DNA of 64,000 bases from JAYPWI01 sp038135065 (lineage in GTDB: Bacteria > Actinomycetota > Acidimicrobiia > Acidimicrobiales > Poriferisodalaceae), in NCBI GenBank assembly GCA_038135065.1, contig JAYPWI010000019.1, positions 1-64,000 of the forward strand. Direction: 5' to 3'. The translations under genes were made by a program, and so were the position numbers. How positions within the stretch are numbered: position 1 is the stretch's first letter; each line of letters begins with the position of its first letter. Below, in pieces: positions 32,739 to 42,123 of this stretch. The notes beneath the pieces were generated by a model that searched no databases, was not told where the DNA came from, and saw nothing but the letters and a program-made list of their open reading frames with translations.

Positions 32739-33314
32739 GTGCCGAAGCGTGTCGTGATCGCAGAAGACGAAGCCATCATTCGCCTCGATCTGCGCGAGAT
32801 GCTCGAGGCTGAGGGGTACGACGTCGTTGCCGAGACCGGACGAGGCGACGAAGCGGTTGCCCTGGTGAGGGAGCACCGCCCCGACCTGTGCGTGTTCGAC
32901 ATCAAAATGCCCGGTCTCGACGGGTTGTCGGCTGCTCGTGAGGTGACTGTCGACCGCAAAGCCGCCGTCGTGATCCTCACTGCGTTCAGTCAACGCCATC
33001 TGATCGAGGAAGCTCGCGACGCCGGGGTGCTCAGCTATTTGGTCAAGCCCTTCGCCCGCGAGGAGCTCGTGTCGGCCATCGAAGTGGCGCTGGCCCGTTT
33101 CGAGGAAATGGTGCACCTCGACGAGACGGTCAAGGGTCTCGAGGACCAACTCGAGACCCGCAAGGCCGTCGACCGAGCGAAGGGGCGCCTGATGGACCAT
33201 CACGGCCTGACCGAACAGGACGCCTTCCAGTTCATCCAGCGGCGAGCCATGAGTGGTCGGTCGACCATGCTCGACGTCGCTCGTGAGGTGATCGACGGCC
33301 GGTTGGCGCCCTGA
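32739..33314 (+). CDS. pdtaR: ANTAR-domain response regulator, PdtaR-like
   Basis: 191 residues. The receiver domain (1-120) has RVVIAEDEAIIRLDLREML, phospho-acceptor Asp54 in CVFDIKMPGLDG, and a Lys in SYLVKPFAREEL. The C-terminal ANTAR domain (about 128-187: RKAVDRAKGRLMDHHGLTEQDAFQFIQRRAM) binds paired hexaloop RNA hairpins to prevent transcription termination. This matches M. tuberculosis PdtaR (Rv1626), which also sits near polA. The partner kinase PdtaS is not here. The GTG start at 32739 is preceded by a GAGG 10 or so bases up. Confidence 0.9.
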   Translation: MPKRVVIAEDEAIIRLDLREMLEAEGYDVVAETGRGDEAVALVREHRPDLCVFDIKMPGLDGLSAAREVTVDRKAAVVILTAFSQRHLIEEARDAGVLSYLVKPFAREELVSAIEVALARFEEMVHLDETVKGLEDQLETRKAVDRAKGRLMDHHGLTEQDAFQFIQRRAMSGRSTMLDVAREVIDGRLAP

Positions 33315-33355
33315 GGCTGGGACGGCTTTGGCCGCCGTTGCCCTAGGGTGACTCC

Positions 33356-36031
33356 ATGGCCAAGCTGCTGCTGCTCGACGGCAACTCGTTGACCTATCGG
33401 GCCTTCTTCGCGTTGCCCACCGACATGGCCACAGCGAGCGGTCAGGTGACCAACGCCGTGTTCGGGTTCACCTCGATGTTGATCAACCTCATCCGTGATC
33501 AGGAACCGGCCGGGATTGCGGTGGCCTTCGATCGGCCGGAGCCGACCTTCCGCCACGAGATGTTGCCCGAGTACAAGGCACAACGGGAGGAGACGCCGGA
33601 CATCCTGCGGCAGCAGATGGGTTTGGTGCGTGAGGTCCTGTCCGCGCTCGGAATTCCTGTAGAGGAGCGGGCAGGCTTCGAGGCAGACGATCTGCTGGCC
33701 ACGATGGCCGTGCACGCGGCCGAAGCGGGCCACGAGGCGATCATCGTCACCGGCGATCGGGACATCTACCAGATGGTGAAGGATCCCTTCATCAGGGTGC
33801 TCTACAACCGGCGCGGTGTGTCGGACTACGTCCTGTACGACGAGGCAGGGATCGTGGAGCGGACGGGTGTGACCCCCGCCCTGTACCCGCAGTACGCAGC
33901 CTTGCGAGGCGATCCGTCGGACAACCTGCCCGGTGTGCCCGGTGTGGGGGAGAAGACGGCGGCCAAGCTGATCAATGCCTACGGGGGCCTCGACGGCATC
34001 TTCGAGCACGTAGGGGAGCAGACGCCGAAGCTGCAGGCGAACCTCGTCGAGCACGAGGAGCGCGCCCGCCGCAATGTGCGCGCCATGGTGCTGCGGACCG
34101 ATGCGCCGCTCGATCTCGATGTGCGGGACCTCGTCTGGGGTGACGTGGATGTCGACGAGGTCCAGCGGCTCTTCGAATTCCTGGAATTCTCATCGCTGTA
34201 CGAACGGCTCAATGGAACTCTCGAGGGGCGGCTGCCAGCCCTGGAAGGCCATGAGGCCGCAGTGCTCGAGCCCGAGGTTGTGCGTCCTTCCAGCCATGGG
34301 GACTGTGTCGACCTGCTGGCAGGGCTCGGCGAGCGCACCGAGCCGGTGAGCCTCGCGTGGTCTGCGGATCCCGATGGCGGGAGCTTGGTGATCGCAGTGG
34401 TGGACGATCCGGCGACCGGGCAGGTGGTCGTGGTCGAAACCGACCAGTTGATGGCCTCAGAGGTCGTGGGGCAGCTCCGGGCGCTTCTCGCAGCGGAGGG
34501 TCCTGGTTTCCACACCCACCGAGCAAAGGGCCTGCTCGGCGCGCTCGCCCAGTTCGACCTCGAAGCGCGGGGCCTGGCTATCGACACTGCCATCGCCGCC
34601 TACCTGATCGACCCCTCCGATGGTCGCTACGCACTTGATGACCTGGTCGTGCGCTATTGCAAGGCAGAGCTACCCGCCGACATCGCCCCTCCACCAGGTC
34701 AACTCGATCTGGGCGACGGCTCGGAAGACCCAGCTCGCCGAGTGGCGGGCGAGGCCTTGGCAGTCCAGCGCCTTGCGCCCATCTTGGGCGAGTGGTTGCG
34801 CGACCGCTCGATGTGGGATCTCTATCACGACATCGAAGCACCCTTGATCTCAGTGCTGGCGCGCATGGAGGGTGTCGGCGTTGGGGTCGATGTGGAGGAG
34901 CTGTCTCGCCTGCGGGACCAACTGGTAGGCGAGGTCCAGCGCCTCGAAGCGGAGATCCACCGATCGGCCGGGCACGAGTTCAACGTGAACTCGACCAAAC
35001 AACTGCGGGAAGTTCTCTTCGACGAACTGGGGCTGACGCCGCAGAAGAAGACCAAGACCGGCTACTCGACCGATGCAGCCAGCTTGGAGCGGATTCGGGA
35101 CCAACACGAGATCGTCGAGCTGCTCCTTGACTACCGGGAGGTAGAGAAGCTCCGCTCGACCTATGGGCAGGGCCTGCTCGACGCCGTCGGTCCCGATCGG
35201 CGGATTCACGCCACCTTCCACCAAACGGTTGCCCGGACCGGTCGGCTGAGTTCCGAGGATCCCAACCTGCACAACATCCCCGTGCGCACCGAACAAGGGC
35301 GAGAGTTCCGTCGAGCCTTCGTGCCAGCGGACGGCTACCGGCTCTTGGTGGCCGACTACAACCAGATCGAGCTGCGGGTCATCGCGCATCTGTCGGACGA
35401 TCCCGGGCTGGTTGCCGCCTTTGCCGACGGGCACGACATTCACAACGCCACGGCTGCATCGGTGTTCGGAGTAGCACCCTCCGAGGTGACCATCGAGATG
35501 CGATCGAAGGCGAAGATGGTGTCCTACGGGCTTGCGTACGGCATGGAGGCCTACGGCCTGGGGCAACGGCTTGGGATCCCGACGAACGAAGCGGCTGAGA
35601 TTCTCGACGCGTACTTCGACGCCTTTCCTCGAGTGAAGTCGTTCATGGACGAGGTGGTTGCCGAGACCAAGGAACGGGGCTTCACGGAGACGATGTTCGG
35701 GCGCCGTCGACCTATTCCCGAACTCAACGCCGGCAATTTCCGGGTCCGCCAGGCCGCCGAGCGACAGGCCATGAACGCCCCGATCCAGGGCCTGGCTGCC
35801 GACATCTTCAAGGTTGCCCTGGTGCGTCTCGATCATGCGTTGCGCGAGGGGGAGTGCAGGAGCCGGCTAGTGCTGCAGGTGCACGACGAAGTCATCCTCG
35901 AGGTCCCTGAATCCGAGCGGGAGTCGGTCGAGGCATTGACGGTCGCAACGATGCGCAATGCAGCGTCGCTGCGAGTGCCACTCGAAGTGAATGTCGCCTT
36001 CGGCCGAACCTGGGCCGACGCGAAGAGCTGA
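33356..36031 (+). CDS. polA: DNA polymerase I
   Basis: 891 residues. The N-terminal 5'-3' exonuclease covers about 1-290 (LLLLDGNSLTYRAFFALP, EADDLLATMA, TGDRDIYQMV, GVPGVGEKTAAKLI). The central 3'-5' exonuclease-like domain lacks the metal-binding Asp/Glu motifs, so proofreading is absent, as in many actinobacteria. The polymerase domain has motif A with Asp667 in DYNQIELRVIAHLS, motif B RSKAKMVSYGLAYGM and motif C QVHDEVILEVP with Asp844 and Glu845. It fills gaps in repair and removes RNA primers. Confidence 0.97.
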   Translation: MAKLLLLDGNSLTYRAFFALPTDMATASGQVTNAVFGFTSMLINLIRDQEPAGIAVAFDRPEPTFRHEMLPEYKAQREETPDILRQQMGLVREVLSALGIPVEERAGFEADDLLATMAVHAAEAGHEAIIVTGDRDIYQMVKDPFIRVLYNRRGVSDYVLYDEAGIVERTGVTPALYPQYAALRGDPSDNLPGVPGVGEKTAAKLINAYGGLDGIFEHVGEQTPKLQANLVEHEERARRNVRAMVLRTDAPLDLDVRDLVWGDVDVDEVQRLFEFLEFSSLYERLNGTLEGRLPALEGHEAAVLEPEVVRPSSHGDCVDLLAGLGERTEPVSLAWSADPDGGSLVIAVVDDPATGQVVVVETDQLMASEVVGQLRALLAAEGPGFHTHRAKGLLGALAQFDLEARGLAIDTAIAAYLIDPSDGRYALDDLVVRYCKAELPADIAPPPGQLDLGDGSEDPARRVAGEALAVQRLAPILGEWLRDRSMWDLYHDIEAPLISVLARMEGVGVGVDVEELSRLRDQLVGEVQRLEAEIHRSAGHEFNVNSTKQLREVLFDELGLTPQKKTKTGYSTDAASLERIRDQHEIVELLLDYREVEKLRSTYGQGLLDAVGPDRRIHATFHQTVARTGRLSSEDPNLHNIPVRTEQGREFRRAFVPADGYRLLVADYNQIELRVIAHLSDDPGLVAAFADGHDIHNATAASVFGVAPSEVTIEMRSKAKMVSYGLAYGMEAYGLGQRLGIPTNEAAEILDAYFDAFPRVKSFMDEVVAETKERGFTETMFGRRRPIPELNAGNFRVRQAAERQAMNAPIQGLAADIFKVALVRLDHALREGECRSRLVLQVHDEVILEVPESERESVEALTVATMRNAASLRVPLEVNVAFGRTWADAKS

Positions 36032-36035
36032 CGGC

Positions 36036-36593
36036 GTGGGTGTTCGGACGAGGTGGTCCGTGGCGGGCCTAGTCGTGGCGGGCATGGTCGCGGCTGCGGC
36101 GTGCCTCGGGGTGCTGACCTGGCGCTGGTTTCTGCAACCCCAACAGGACCAGCTCGATCAGGCAGACGCCGTCTTGCTGTTCGCCGGAGGAAGCGGAGAG
36201 CGGATCGAATCGGCATATCGCCTCGCCCAGTCGGGCCGGGTCGGTCATGTCGTGCTCCTTGACGGGTTTGGGCAAGCCCTCTCGGAGGGGCAACGCTGCG
36301 GTGACTGGCCCTCGCAGGTCGTCGTGCACTGCCTCAGCAGCAACGGTGTGGTCAACACCCGCTCCGAGGCAGCTGTCATGGCGCAGCACGCCCAGTCGCA
36401 AGGGTGGGACACTGTGGTGGTGGTGACATCGACCTACCACCTCGAGCGGGCTCGACTGCTGACGCAGCGCTGCTTCGACGGTGAGGTTCTGGGGGTGGGC
36501 GGCACGCCGGACATCTCGCCGCCGCGCTGGTTCGGGCGCATCATCCACGAGTGGGGCGGCATGGCGAGAAGCTGGGTGCAACGTGGGTGCTGA
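36036..36593 (+). CDS. YdcF-like DUF218 membrane-anchored protein
   Basis: 185 residues from GTG 36036, starting 4 bp after polA. One N-terminal membrane helix (VAGLVVAGMVAAAACLGVLTW) precedes a DUF218 domain: ADAVLLFAGGSGERIESAYRLAQSG, NTRSEAAVMAQHA, and VVTSTYHLERARLL. SanA/YdcF relatives are linked to envelope integrity, but the reaction is not settled. It overlaps the following methyltransferase gene by 11 bp. Confidence 0.75.
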   Translation: MGVRTRWSVAGLVVAGMVAAAACLGVLTWRWFLQPQQDQLDQADAVLLFAGGSGERIESAYRLAQSGRVGHVVLLDGFGQALSEGQRCGDWPSQVVVHCLSSNGVVNTRSEAAVMAQHAQSQGWDTVVVVTSTYHLERARLLTQRCFDGEVLGVGGTPDISPPRWFGRIIHEWGGMARSWVQRGC

Positions 36594-37350
36594 CCACTGG
36601 TTCGAGGCCCTGGCCGATCACATGGGTGACGCGTACCTGAGGTACGCCTTCACCAAGGGGACCGCAGCAGAGGTGGACTTCCTGGTCGAGCAACTCGACC
36701 TCGGGCCTGGCAGCCGAGTACTCGATGTGGGGTGCGGGCCGGGGCGTCATGGTCTCGAGTTGGCCCGCCGCGGGTGCACGGTGGTCGGTATCGACCTCTC
36801 GACCGCCTTTGTCGACGCGGCGAACGAGCGGGCCCGGACCGAAGGGTTGTCCGACCGACTGGTGGTCCACCGCCTCGATGCGAGGGAACTCGTCACTGCC
36901 GACCTGGGCAGCGGATTCGATGCGGTGTACGCGATGTGCCAAGGCGCCTTCGGCCTGCAGGCGGGGCCGGCGTCCTCCGGCGACGAACTGAACTTGCGAG
37001 GCGACTGTCGGATCCTGGAAGGGATGGCTCACCATCTCGAGCCCGGCGGCCTTTTGGGTCTCGCAGCGTTTTCCGCCTATTTCCAGGTGCGCCATCTCGA
37101 CGACAGCGACTTCGACCCCCTCAGTGCGACGAACCACGAGCGAACGGTCGTGCACGATCCGAACGGGCGGCCTCGGGCTGCAGATCTCTGGACCACGTGT
37201 TTCACGCCTCGGGAGCTGTGGTTGATGTCCGAGCAGGTCGGCCTGGAGCCTCTGGCGGTCTATGGCGTGTCCTCGGTGGGCGAGTACAAGCCGCGCGCTC
37301 CCGATATCGAGGAACCTGAACTGTTTGTCATCGCCCGTCGGCCCCGATGA
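36583..37350 (+). CDS. class-I SAM-dependent methyltransferase
   Basis: 255 residues from GTG 36583. The SAM-binding motif I is VLDVGCGPGRHGLELARRG, and acidic motif II is VVGIDLSTAFVDAA. FDAVYAMCQGAFG and LEPGGLLGLAAFSAYF are the later strands. Substrate unknown. Placed between polA and rpsA; it overlaps the DUF218 gene, so translation is probably coupled. Confidence 0.8.
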   Translation: MGADHWFEALADHMGDAYLRYAFTKGTAAEVDFLVEQLDLGPGSRVLDVGCGPGRHGLELARRGCTVVGIDLSTAFVDAANERARTEGLSDRLVVHRLDARELVTADLGSGFDAVYAMCQGAFGLQAGPASSGDELNLRGDCRILEGMAHHLEPGGLLGLAAFSAYFQVRHLDDSDFDPLSATNHERTVVHDPNGRPRAADLWTTCFTPRELWLMSEQVGLEPLAVYGVSSVGEYKPRAPDIEEPELFVIARRPR

Positions 37351-37456
37351 TCGTTCGCGAATCGTGCCCCGCAGGGTGGGGCCGGTACACTTCGTGCGGC
37401 TGCGGCGGCCCCGCTCTCCATCCGCGCTACCCATTCCCTAGTTAGAGCGATTTCCT

Positions 37457-38827
37457 GTGTCCGACACCCAAGAATTCGGCAGCTTTACTGACGCTGGCGA
37501 CTACATCCCCCGCACGGTTGCCGAGAACGATCTCGGCTCCATGTCCTTCGCCGACGCAGTCGACGGCACCATCGTCGAGTTCGATGACGGTGACCTGGTC
37601 ACTGGCACCGTGGTCCGCATCGACCGTGACGAGGTGCTGCTCGACATCGGTTTCAAGTCCGAAGGGGTCATCCCTAGCCGCGAGTTGTCGATCCGCAACG
37701 ACGTCGATCCCCACGAAGTGGTGTCGGAGGGCGAGGAAATCGAGGCCCTGGTCCTTCAGAAGGAAGATCAGGATGGCCGGTTGCTCCTGTCGAAGAAGCG
37801 GGCGCAGTACGAACGGGCGTGGGGCCGGATCGAGGAGGTCAAGGAGGCCGAGGGAGTCGTCAAGGGCCTGGTGATCGAGGTCGTCAAGGGCGGCCTCATC
37901 GTGGATATCGGCTTGCGTGGCTTCCTGCCTGCCTCCCTGGTCGAACTTCGTCGTGTTCGTGACCTCGCCCCCTACATCGGTATGGAACTCGAGGCCAAGA
38001 TCATCGAGTTGGACAAGAACCGCAACAACGTGGTGCTGTCTCGCCGGGCGTGGCTGGAAGAGACCCAGAAGGAGCAGCGGGACGAGTTCCTCGACAACCT
38101 CAAGCCGGGTGAGCGTCGCTCGGGTGTGGTGTCGTCCGTGGTCAGCTTCGGTGCATTCGTCGACCTCGGCGGCATGGACGGCCTCATCCACGTCTCCGAG
38201 CTGTCGTGGAAGCACGTCGATCATCCGAGCACCGTGGTCACCGTAGGGGACGAGGTGGACGTAGAAGTCCTCGAGGTCGATCGGGAGCGGGAACGGATCA
38301 GCCTGTCCCTCAAGGCCACCCAGATCGATCCGTGGCAGGAGTTCGCCAACGGACACCGTGTCTCGGAGCTCGTCTACGGTCGCGTCACCAAGCTGGTTCC
38401 CTTCGGATCCTTCGTGCAGGTCGGCGACGGGATCGAGGGCCTGGTCCACATCTCTGAGATGTCGGCCCACCATGTCGAACTGCCCGAGCAGGTGGTTACT
38501 CCCGGTGAGGAACTCTGGGTGAAGATCATCGACCTCGATCTGCAGCGGCGCCGCATCAGCCTGTCGATCAAGCAGGCCGCCGAGGGTGGGCAAGTGGCAG
38601 CCGAGTACCAGGAAGCGTTCGGCGAGCACCAGTACGACGATTCCGGCAACTTCATCGGCGAGTTCAGCTACGAGGCGCCAGCCGAGGGCGAGGAGTCCGA
38701 GGCTGAGCGTGCCTGGCGCGAGTACTACGAAGAGCATGGCGAAGAGGCATATCGTCAAGCCATCGCCCAGTACGAGCAGCAGGAAGACGGCGGCGAGACC
38801 GAAGACGCGGCGTCGGCCGAGGCGTAA
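37457..38827 (+). CDS. rpsA: 30S ribosomal protein S1
   Basis: 456 residues with four S1 RNA-binding domains at about 35-105, 120-190, 210-285 and 300-370 (for example GAFVDLGGMDGLIHVSELS and GSFVQVGDGIEGLVHISEMS) and a long acidic C-terminal tail. It binds mRNA at the 30S platform. E. coli S1 has six domains; actinobacterial S1 has four, as here. The start is GTG 37457. The 106-base leader (37351-37456) includes GGGGCCGGTACACTTC, where TACACT may be a -10 box, and a G/C-rich self-complementary stretch (CCCCGCAGGGTGGGG). Confidence 0.96.
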   Translation: MSDTQEFGSFTDAGDYIPRTVAENDLGSMSFADAVDGTIVEFDDGDLVTGTVVRIDRDEVLLDIGFKSEGVIPSRELSIRNDVDPHEVVSEGEEIEALVLQKEDQDGRLLLSKKRAQYERAWGRIEEVKEAEGVVKGLVIEVVKGGLIVDIGLRGFLPASLVELRRVRDLAPYIGMELEAKIIELDKNRNNVVLSRRAWLEETQKEQRDEFLDNLKPGERRSGVVSSVVSFGAFVDLGGMDGLIHVSELSWKHVDHPSTVVTVGDEVDVEVLEVDRERERISLSLKATQIDPWQEFANGHRVSELVYGRVTKLVPFGSFVQVGDGIEGLVHISEMSAHHVELPEQVVTPGEELWVKIIDLDLQRRRISLSIKQAAEGGQVAAEYQEAFGEHQYDDSGNFIGEFSYEAPAEGEESEAERAWREYYEEHGEEAYRQAIAQYEQQEDGGETEDAASAEA

Positions 38828-38833
38828 TCTCCC

Positions 38834-39478
38834 GTGATCGTCATCGGCTTGACCGGAGGCATCGGCAGCGGCAAGTCCACAGTGTCAGATGCCCTGGTCC
38901 AGGCCGGGGCTGTGCTCATCGACGCAGATGCCGTGGTGAGAGAACTGCAGGAACCCGGACAGTCGGTCTACGGCGACATGGTCGCCTATTTCGGCGGGCA
39001 GATCGTGGGGGAGGACGGCTCCCTGCTTCGACCCAAGATTGCGGAGATCGTCTTTTCTGACAAGAAAGCGCTGTCTGCTCTCAACGACATCGTCCACCCT
39101 CCGGTCAATCGGGAGATTCGTCGGCGGATTCGTGAGCAAGCAGACACCGACAACCTCGTGGTGCTGGACATTCCGCTCCTCGTGGAGGGCATCTTGGCGG
39201 GAGGTCCACCGCGCTACATCGTGAGCGGCATCCTGGTGGTCGATACCCCCGAGGAGGTCGCGGTCGAACGACTGGTCGCCTACCGGGGATTCGATCCCGA
39301 CGACGCCCGGAAACGGATCGGTTCCCAGGTCGGTCGGGAGAAGCGCCTCGCTCTTGCCGATTTCGTCGTCGACAACGGCGCGGCGCTCGATGCACTTCCC
39401 GATCAGATCGAACGGGCCATGGCCTGGGCGCGAGGACTCCCACCGACCGAACCGACACCTGAACCGCCACAGGAGTGA
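38834..39478 (+). CDS. coaE: dephospho-CoA kinase
   Basis: Final step of CoA synthesis, phosphorylating dephospho-CoA at the ribose 3'-OH. 214 residues from GTG 38834. P-loop GLTGGIGSGKST at 5-16, IDADAVVRELQEPG with the catalytic Asp, IPLLVEG in the CoA domain, and a lid with VAYRGFDPDDARKRI. It lies 6 bp after rpsA, a pairing also seen in Mycobacterium. It lacks the extra GrpB-like domain of the mycobacterial enzyme. Confidence 0.95.
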   Translation: MIVIGLTGGIGSGKSTVSDALVQAGAVLIDADAVVRELQEPGQSVYGDMVAYFGGQIVGEDGSLLRPKIAEIVFSDKKALSALNDIVHPPVNREIRRRIREQADTDNLVVLDIPLLVEGILAGGPPRYIVSGILVVDTPEEVAVERLVAYRGFDPDDARKRIGSQVGREKRLALADFVVDNGAALDALPDQIERAMAWARGLPPTEPTPEPPQE

Positions 39479-39479
39479 C

Positions 39480-41261
39480 ATGACGGCCCCCTCCGAGACC
39501 ACTGACATCGACGTCGCAGAGGTGGGGTGGAACATCGAGCCTCTCCTCGACGGCGGCGATGTCGACGCCTTGCTGTCCGTGGCCCGGACCAAGGTCGAGG
39601 AGTTGCTTCGCTGGCGGGGAGAGGTCGGGAACCTCGAATCGGAGGAGCTGGCCGAGGTCATGCGTCGGCTGGCCGAGGTGCACGACCTCATCGGCCGGAC
39701 CTCGAGCTATGCGGGTCTTGCCATGGCGGTCGACACGAGCCAGGGCGCCTTGTATCAGCGGGTAAGCGAGCAGGCGGCCCAACTGGGTGCCGACCTGGTC
39801 TTCATCCAGCTCGAATGGGCCGCTGTCGACGACGAGCGAGCGGATGCCCTGCTGGCTGATCCCCGGCTCGATTTCTGCGCTCACTACTTGCGATCGGCCC
39901 GACGCTACCGCCCGCATCTGTTGTCCGAGCCCGAGGAGCGGTTGCTCACCGAGAAGTCGGTCACGGGCTCCGCGGCCTGGGTGCGCCTGTTCGATCAGCT
40001 GACCAGTGACATCTCCGTGGAACTCGAGGGCGAGCAGGTCGGGCTCGAGGCTGCCCTGTCCGTCTTGGGATCCCCAGACCGCGAACTGCGACGTCGAGCA
40101 GCAGATGCCGTGACAGAGGGTCTGGCCCCGGGCCTGGCAACACGGGCCTACATCTTCAATACCCTCGCAGCTGACAAGGCCACGGACGACCGACTCCGGC
40201 ACCACGACTCGTGGATCTCGGCCCGGAACCTCTCGAACGAGGCCGATGACGAGTCGGTGCAAGCGCTCGTCGATGCCGTGGTGAGCAGGTACGACATCGC
40301 TCGCCGTTGGTACGACCTCAAGGCCCGCATCCTGGGGCATCCTCTGGCTGACTACGACCGCATGGCGTCGATCGCCCAGTCGGACCGTGAGGTGGGCTGG
40401 CGAGAGGCGCAGGATCTGGTGCTCGACTCGTACCGGTCCTTCAGCGAGGAACTTGCATCGACCGCCCAGCGGTTCTTCGACGAACACTGGATCGACGCTC
40501 CCGTGCGCCAAGGGAAACGTCCCGGTGCCTTCTGTGCCTACACGGTGCCGTCACACCACCCATATCTGATGTTGAACTGGACGGGCCGTACACGCGATGT
40601 GCTCACCCTGGCCCACGAACTCGGTCACGGTCTCCACGCCCACCTGTCCAGGCCTCAGGGCATCTACCACCAGGCGACCCCGTTGACGTTGGCCGAGACG
40701 GCATCGGTATTCGGCGAGACGGTTACCTTCGGTCGTCTCCTCGACGCTACGAGCGATCCCGACGAACGACTGGCCCTCCTCGCCGAATCATTGGAGGGAT
40801 CGATTGCCACCGTGTTCCGGCAAACGGCCATGAACCGCTTCGAGGAGGCAGTGCACACCTGGCGCCGCTCACGGGGTGAACTTTCTATCGAGGAATTCGG
40901 TTCCCTGTGGGCGCAGACCCAGCACGATCTGCTGGGCGAGAGTGTCGAGGTCACCGAGGGGTATCGCACCTGGTGGAGTTACATCCCCCACTTCATCGGC
41001 AGCCCCGGATACGTGTACGCCTATGCCTACGGGCAGCTGTTGGCGTTGTCGGTGTACCGGCGCTATCAGGAGCAGGGGGAGGCCTTCGTGCCGCGCTATC
41101 TCGACATGCTCAGGGCTGGAGGGTCCCGTCCTCCCGTGGAGTTGGGTCGGTTGGTGGATTGTGACCTGTCCGATCCTGGGTTCTGGCACGGCGGGTTGGA
41201 CCTCGTCGAGGCGCAGTTGCAGGCGGCGGAGGACGCTGCGGCTGCTGCTGGCCGGATCTGA
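39480..41261 (+). CDS. M3-family oligoendopeptidase, PepF type
   Basis: Zinc oligopeptidase, 593 residues. The catalytic motif LAHELGHGLHAHLS gives the HExxH zinc site, with the third ligand Glu in LAETASVFGE about 25 residues on. The C-terminal FIGSPGYVYAYAYGQLLALS is typical of PepF/M3 proteins. It degrades short peptides in the cytosol. ATG 39480 has AGGAG 5-6 bases upstream, directly after coaE. Its end is 6 bp from the convergent SDR. Confidence 0.9.
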   Translation: MTAPSETTDIDVAEVGWNIEPLLDGGDVDALLSVARTKVEELLRWRGEVGNLESEELAEVMRRLAEVHDLIGRTSSYAGLAMAVDTSQGALYQRVSEQAAQLGADLVFIQLEWAAVDDERADALLADPRLDFCAHYLRSARRYRPHLLSEPEERLLTEKSVTGSAAWVRLFDQLTSDISVELEGEQVGLEAALSVLGSPDRELRRRAADAVTEGLAPGLATRAYIFNTLAADKATDDRLRHHDSWISARNLSNEADDESVQALVDAVVSRYDIARRWYDLKARILGHPLADYDRMASIAQSDREVGWREAQDLVLDSYRSFSEELASTAQRFFDEHWIDAPVRQGKRPGAFCAYTVPSHHPYLMLNWTGRTRDVLTLAHELGHGLHAHLSRPQGIYHQATPLTLAETASVFGETVTFGRLLDATSDPDERLALLAESLEGSIATVFRQTAMNRFEEAVHTWRRSRGELSIEEFGSLWAQTQHDLLGESVEVTEGYRTWWSYIPHFIGSPGYVYAYAYGQLLALSVYRRYQEQGEAFVPRYLDMLRAGGSRPPVELGRLVDCDLSDPGFWHGGLDLVEAQLQAAEDAAAAAGRI

Positions 41262-41267
41262 CCCGGC

Positions 41268-42074
41268 TCAGCCCGCTGCGCCCGACGCCCCGCCGTCTCC
41301 TGCGTCGTCGAGACGTTGCTGGAGACGGTTCATGCCGTGTAGCCAGCGGTCCGGATCGGCCGTCTTTCGTTCCATCCAGGTCTGGGCGATGTCGTCCGTC
41401 AGAATGAGGAATCGTTCCTCGGACATGGCATCGACGACGTAGCCTGCCACGTCTTCTGGCTCCTTCAACGGCCCACCTGCCTGGCTTGCCCACTCCGAGT
41501 TTGCCTGGTCACCGAGCATCGGCGTCCGCACTACCAGCGGGGCCAGCAGTGAGTTTCGAATGCCACGGTGGTGGTAGGTGAAGGCCATCCACTCGGCGAG
41601 ACCGACCACCGCATGCTTGCTCACTGCGTATGGCAGGTTGCCGTGGGATGACAGGATTCCGGCCATCGACGCGGTGTACAGCAGGTAGCCCGATCCCCGC
41701 TCGAGCATGCCGGGCAGCACCTGTCGAACGGCGTGGACATGCGACATCAGGTTCACGTCCCATTGGCGTTGCCATTCCTCGAGCGGCGAGTCCAGTGGCC
41801 CCCGCCCCGAACCGATGCCTGCGTTGTTGAACAAGACGTCGATCGGTCCCAGCTCGCGTGCAACGGTCATAGCCATGGCCTCGATGGCTGACCGATCTGC
41901 CAAATCGGTCGGCACCGCAAGCCCTCCGATCTCCGCGGCGACCGCCGCTGCCCCCTCGGCATTCACATCAACGACGGCAACCCGGGCCCCTTCGGCCGCG
42001 AAGCGACGGGCGCATGCAGCCCCGATGCCGCTCGCGGCACCCGTGATGACGCAGGTCGTTCCTGCAAGTTCCAT
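41268..42074 (-). CDS. short-chain dehydrogenase/reductase
   Basis: Classical SDR, 268 residues. NAD(P) loop VITGAASGIGAACA, Asp in VAVVDVNAEG suggesting NAD preference, NNAGIGSG, Ser in YTASMAGI, and Tyr-x-x-x-Lys in LPYAVSKHAVVG. A longer C-terminus follows (TWMERKTADPDRWLHGM). The substrate is not readable. A perfect 18-bp palindrome sits 19-36 bases upstream of the start (42093-42110). Confidence 0.85.
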   Translation of the reverse strand: MELAGTTCVITGAASGIGAACARRFAAEGARVAVVDVNAEGAAAVAAEIGGLAVPTDLADRSAIEAMAMTVARELGPIDVLFNNAGIGSGRGPLDSPLEEWQRQWDVNLMSHVHAVRQVLPGMLERGSGYLLYTASMAGILSSHGNLPYAVSKHAVVGLAEWMAFTYHHRGIRNSLLAPLVVRTPMLGDQANSEWASQAGGPLKEPEDVAGYVVDAMSEERFLILTDDIAQTWMERKTADPDRWLHGMNRLQQRLDDAGDGGASGAAG

Positions 42075-42092
42075 GTCGTACTCCCCTCGAAG

Positions 42093-42110
42093 CCCTAGGC
42101 AAGCCTAGGG
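42093..42110. promoter_or_regulatory. perfect 8+2+8 palindrome, candidate operator
   Basis: CCCTAGGC-AA-GCCTAGGG. A two-base centre cannot form a hairpin loop well, so a dimeric repressor site is more likely than a terminator. It lies just upstream of the minus-strand SDR start (42074) and 14 bp beyond the stop of the acidic zinc-ribbon gene. Confidence 0.5.
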
Positions 42111-42123
42111 GAGTTGACCGAGG

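Noticed and set aside
33356..36031. Missing 3'-5' exonuclease residues in PolA as a novelty
   Set aside because: Loss of proofreading residues in Pol I is common in actinobacteria and other phyla.
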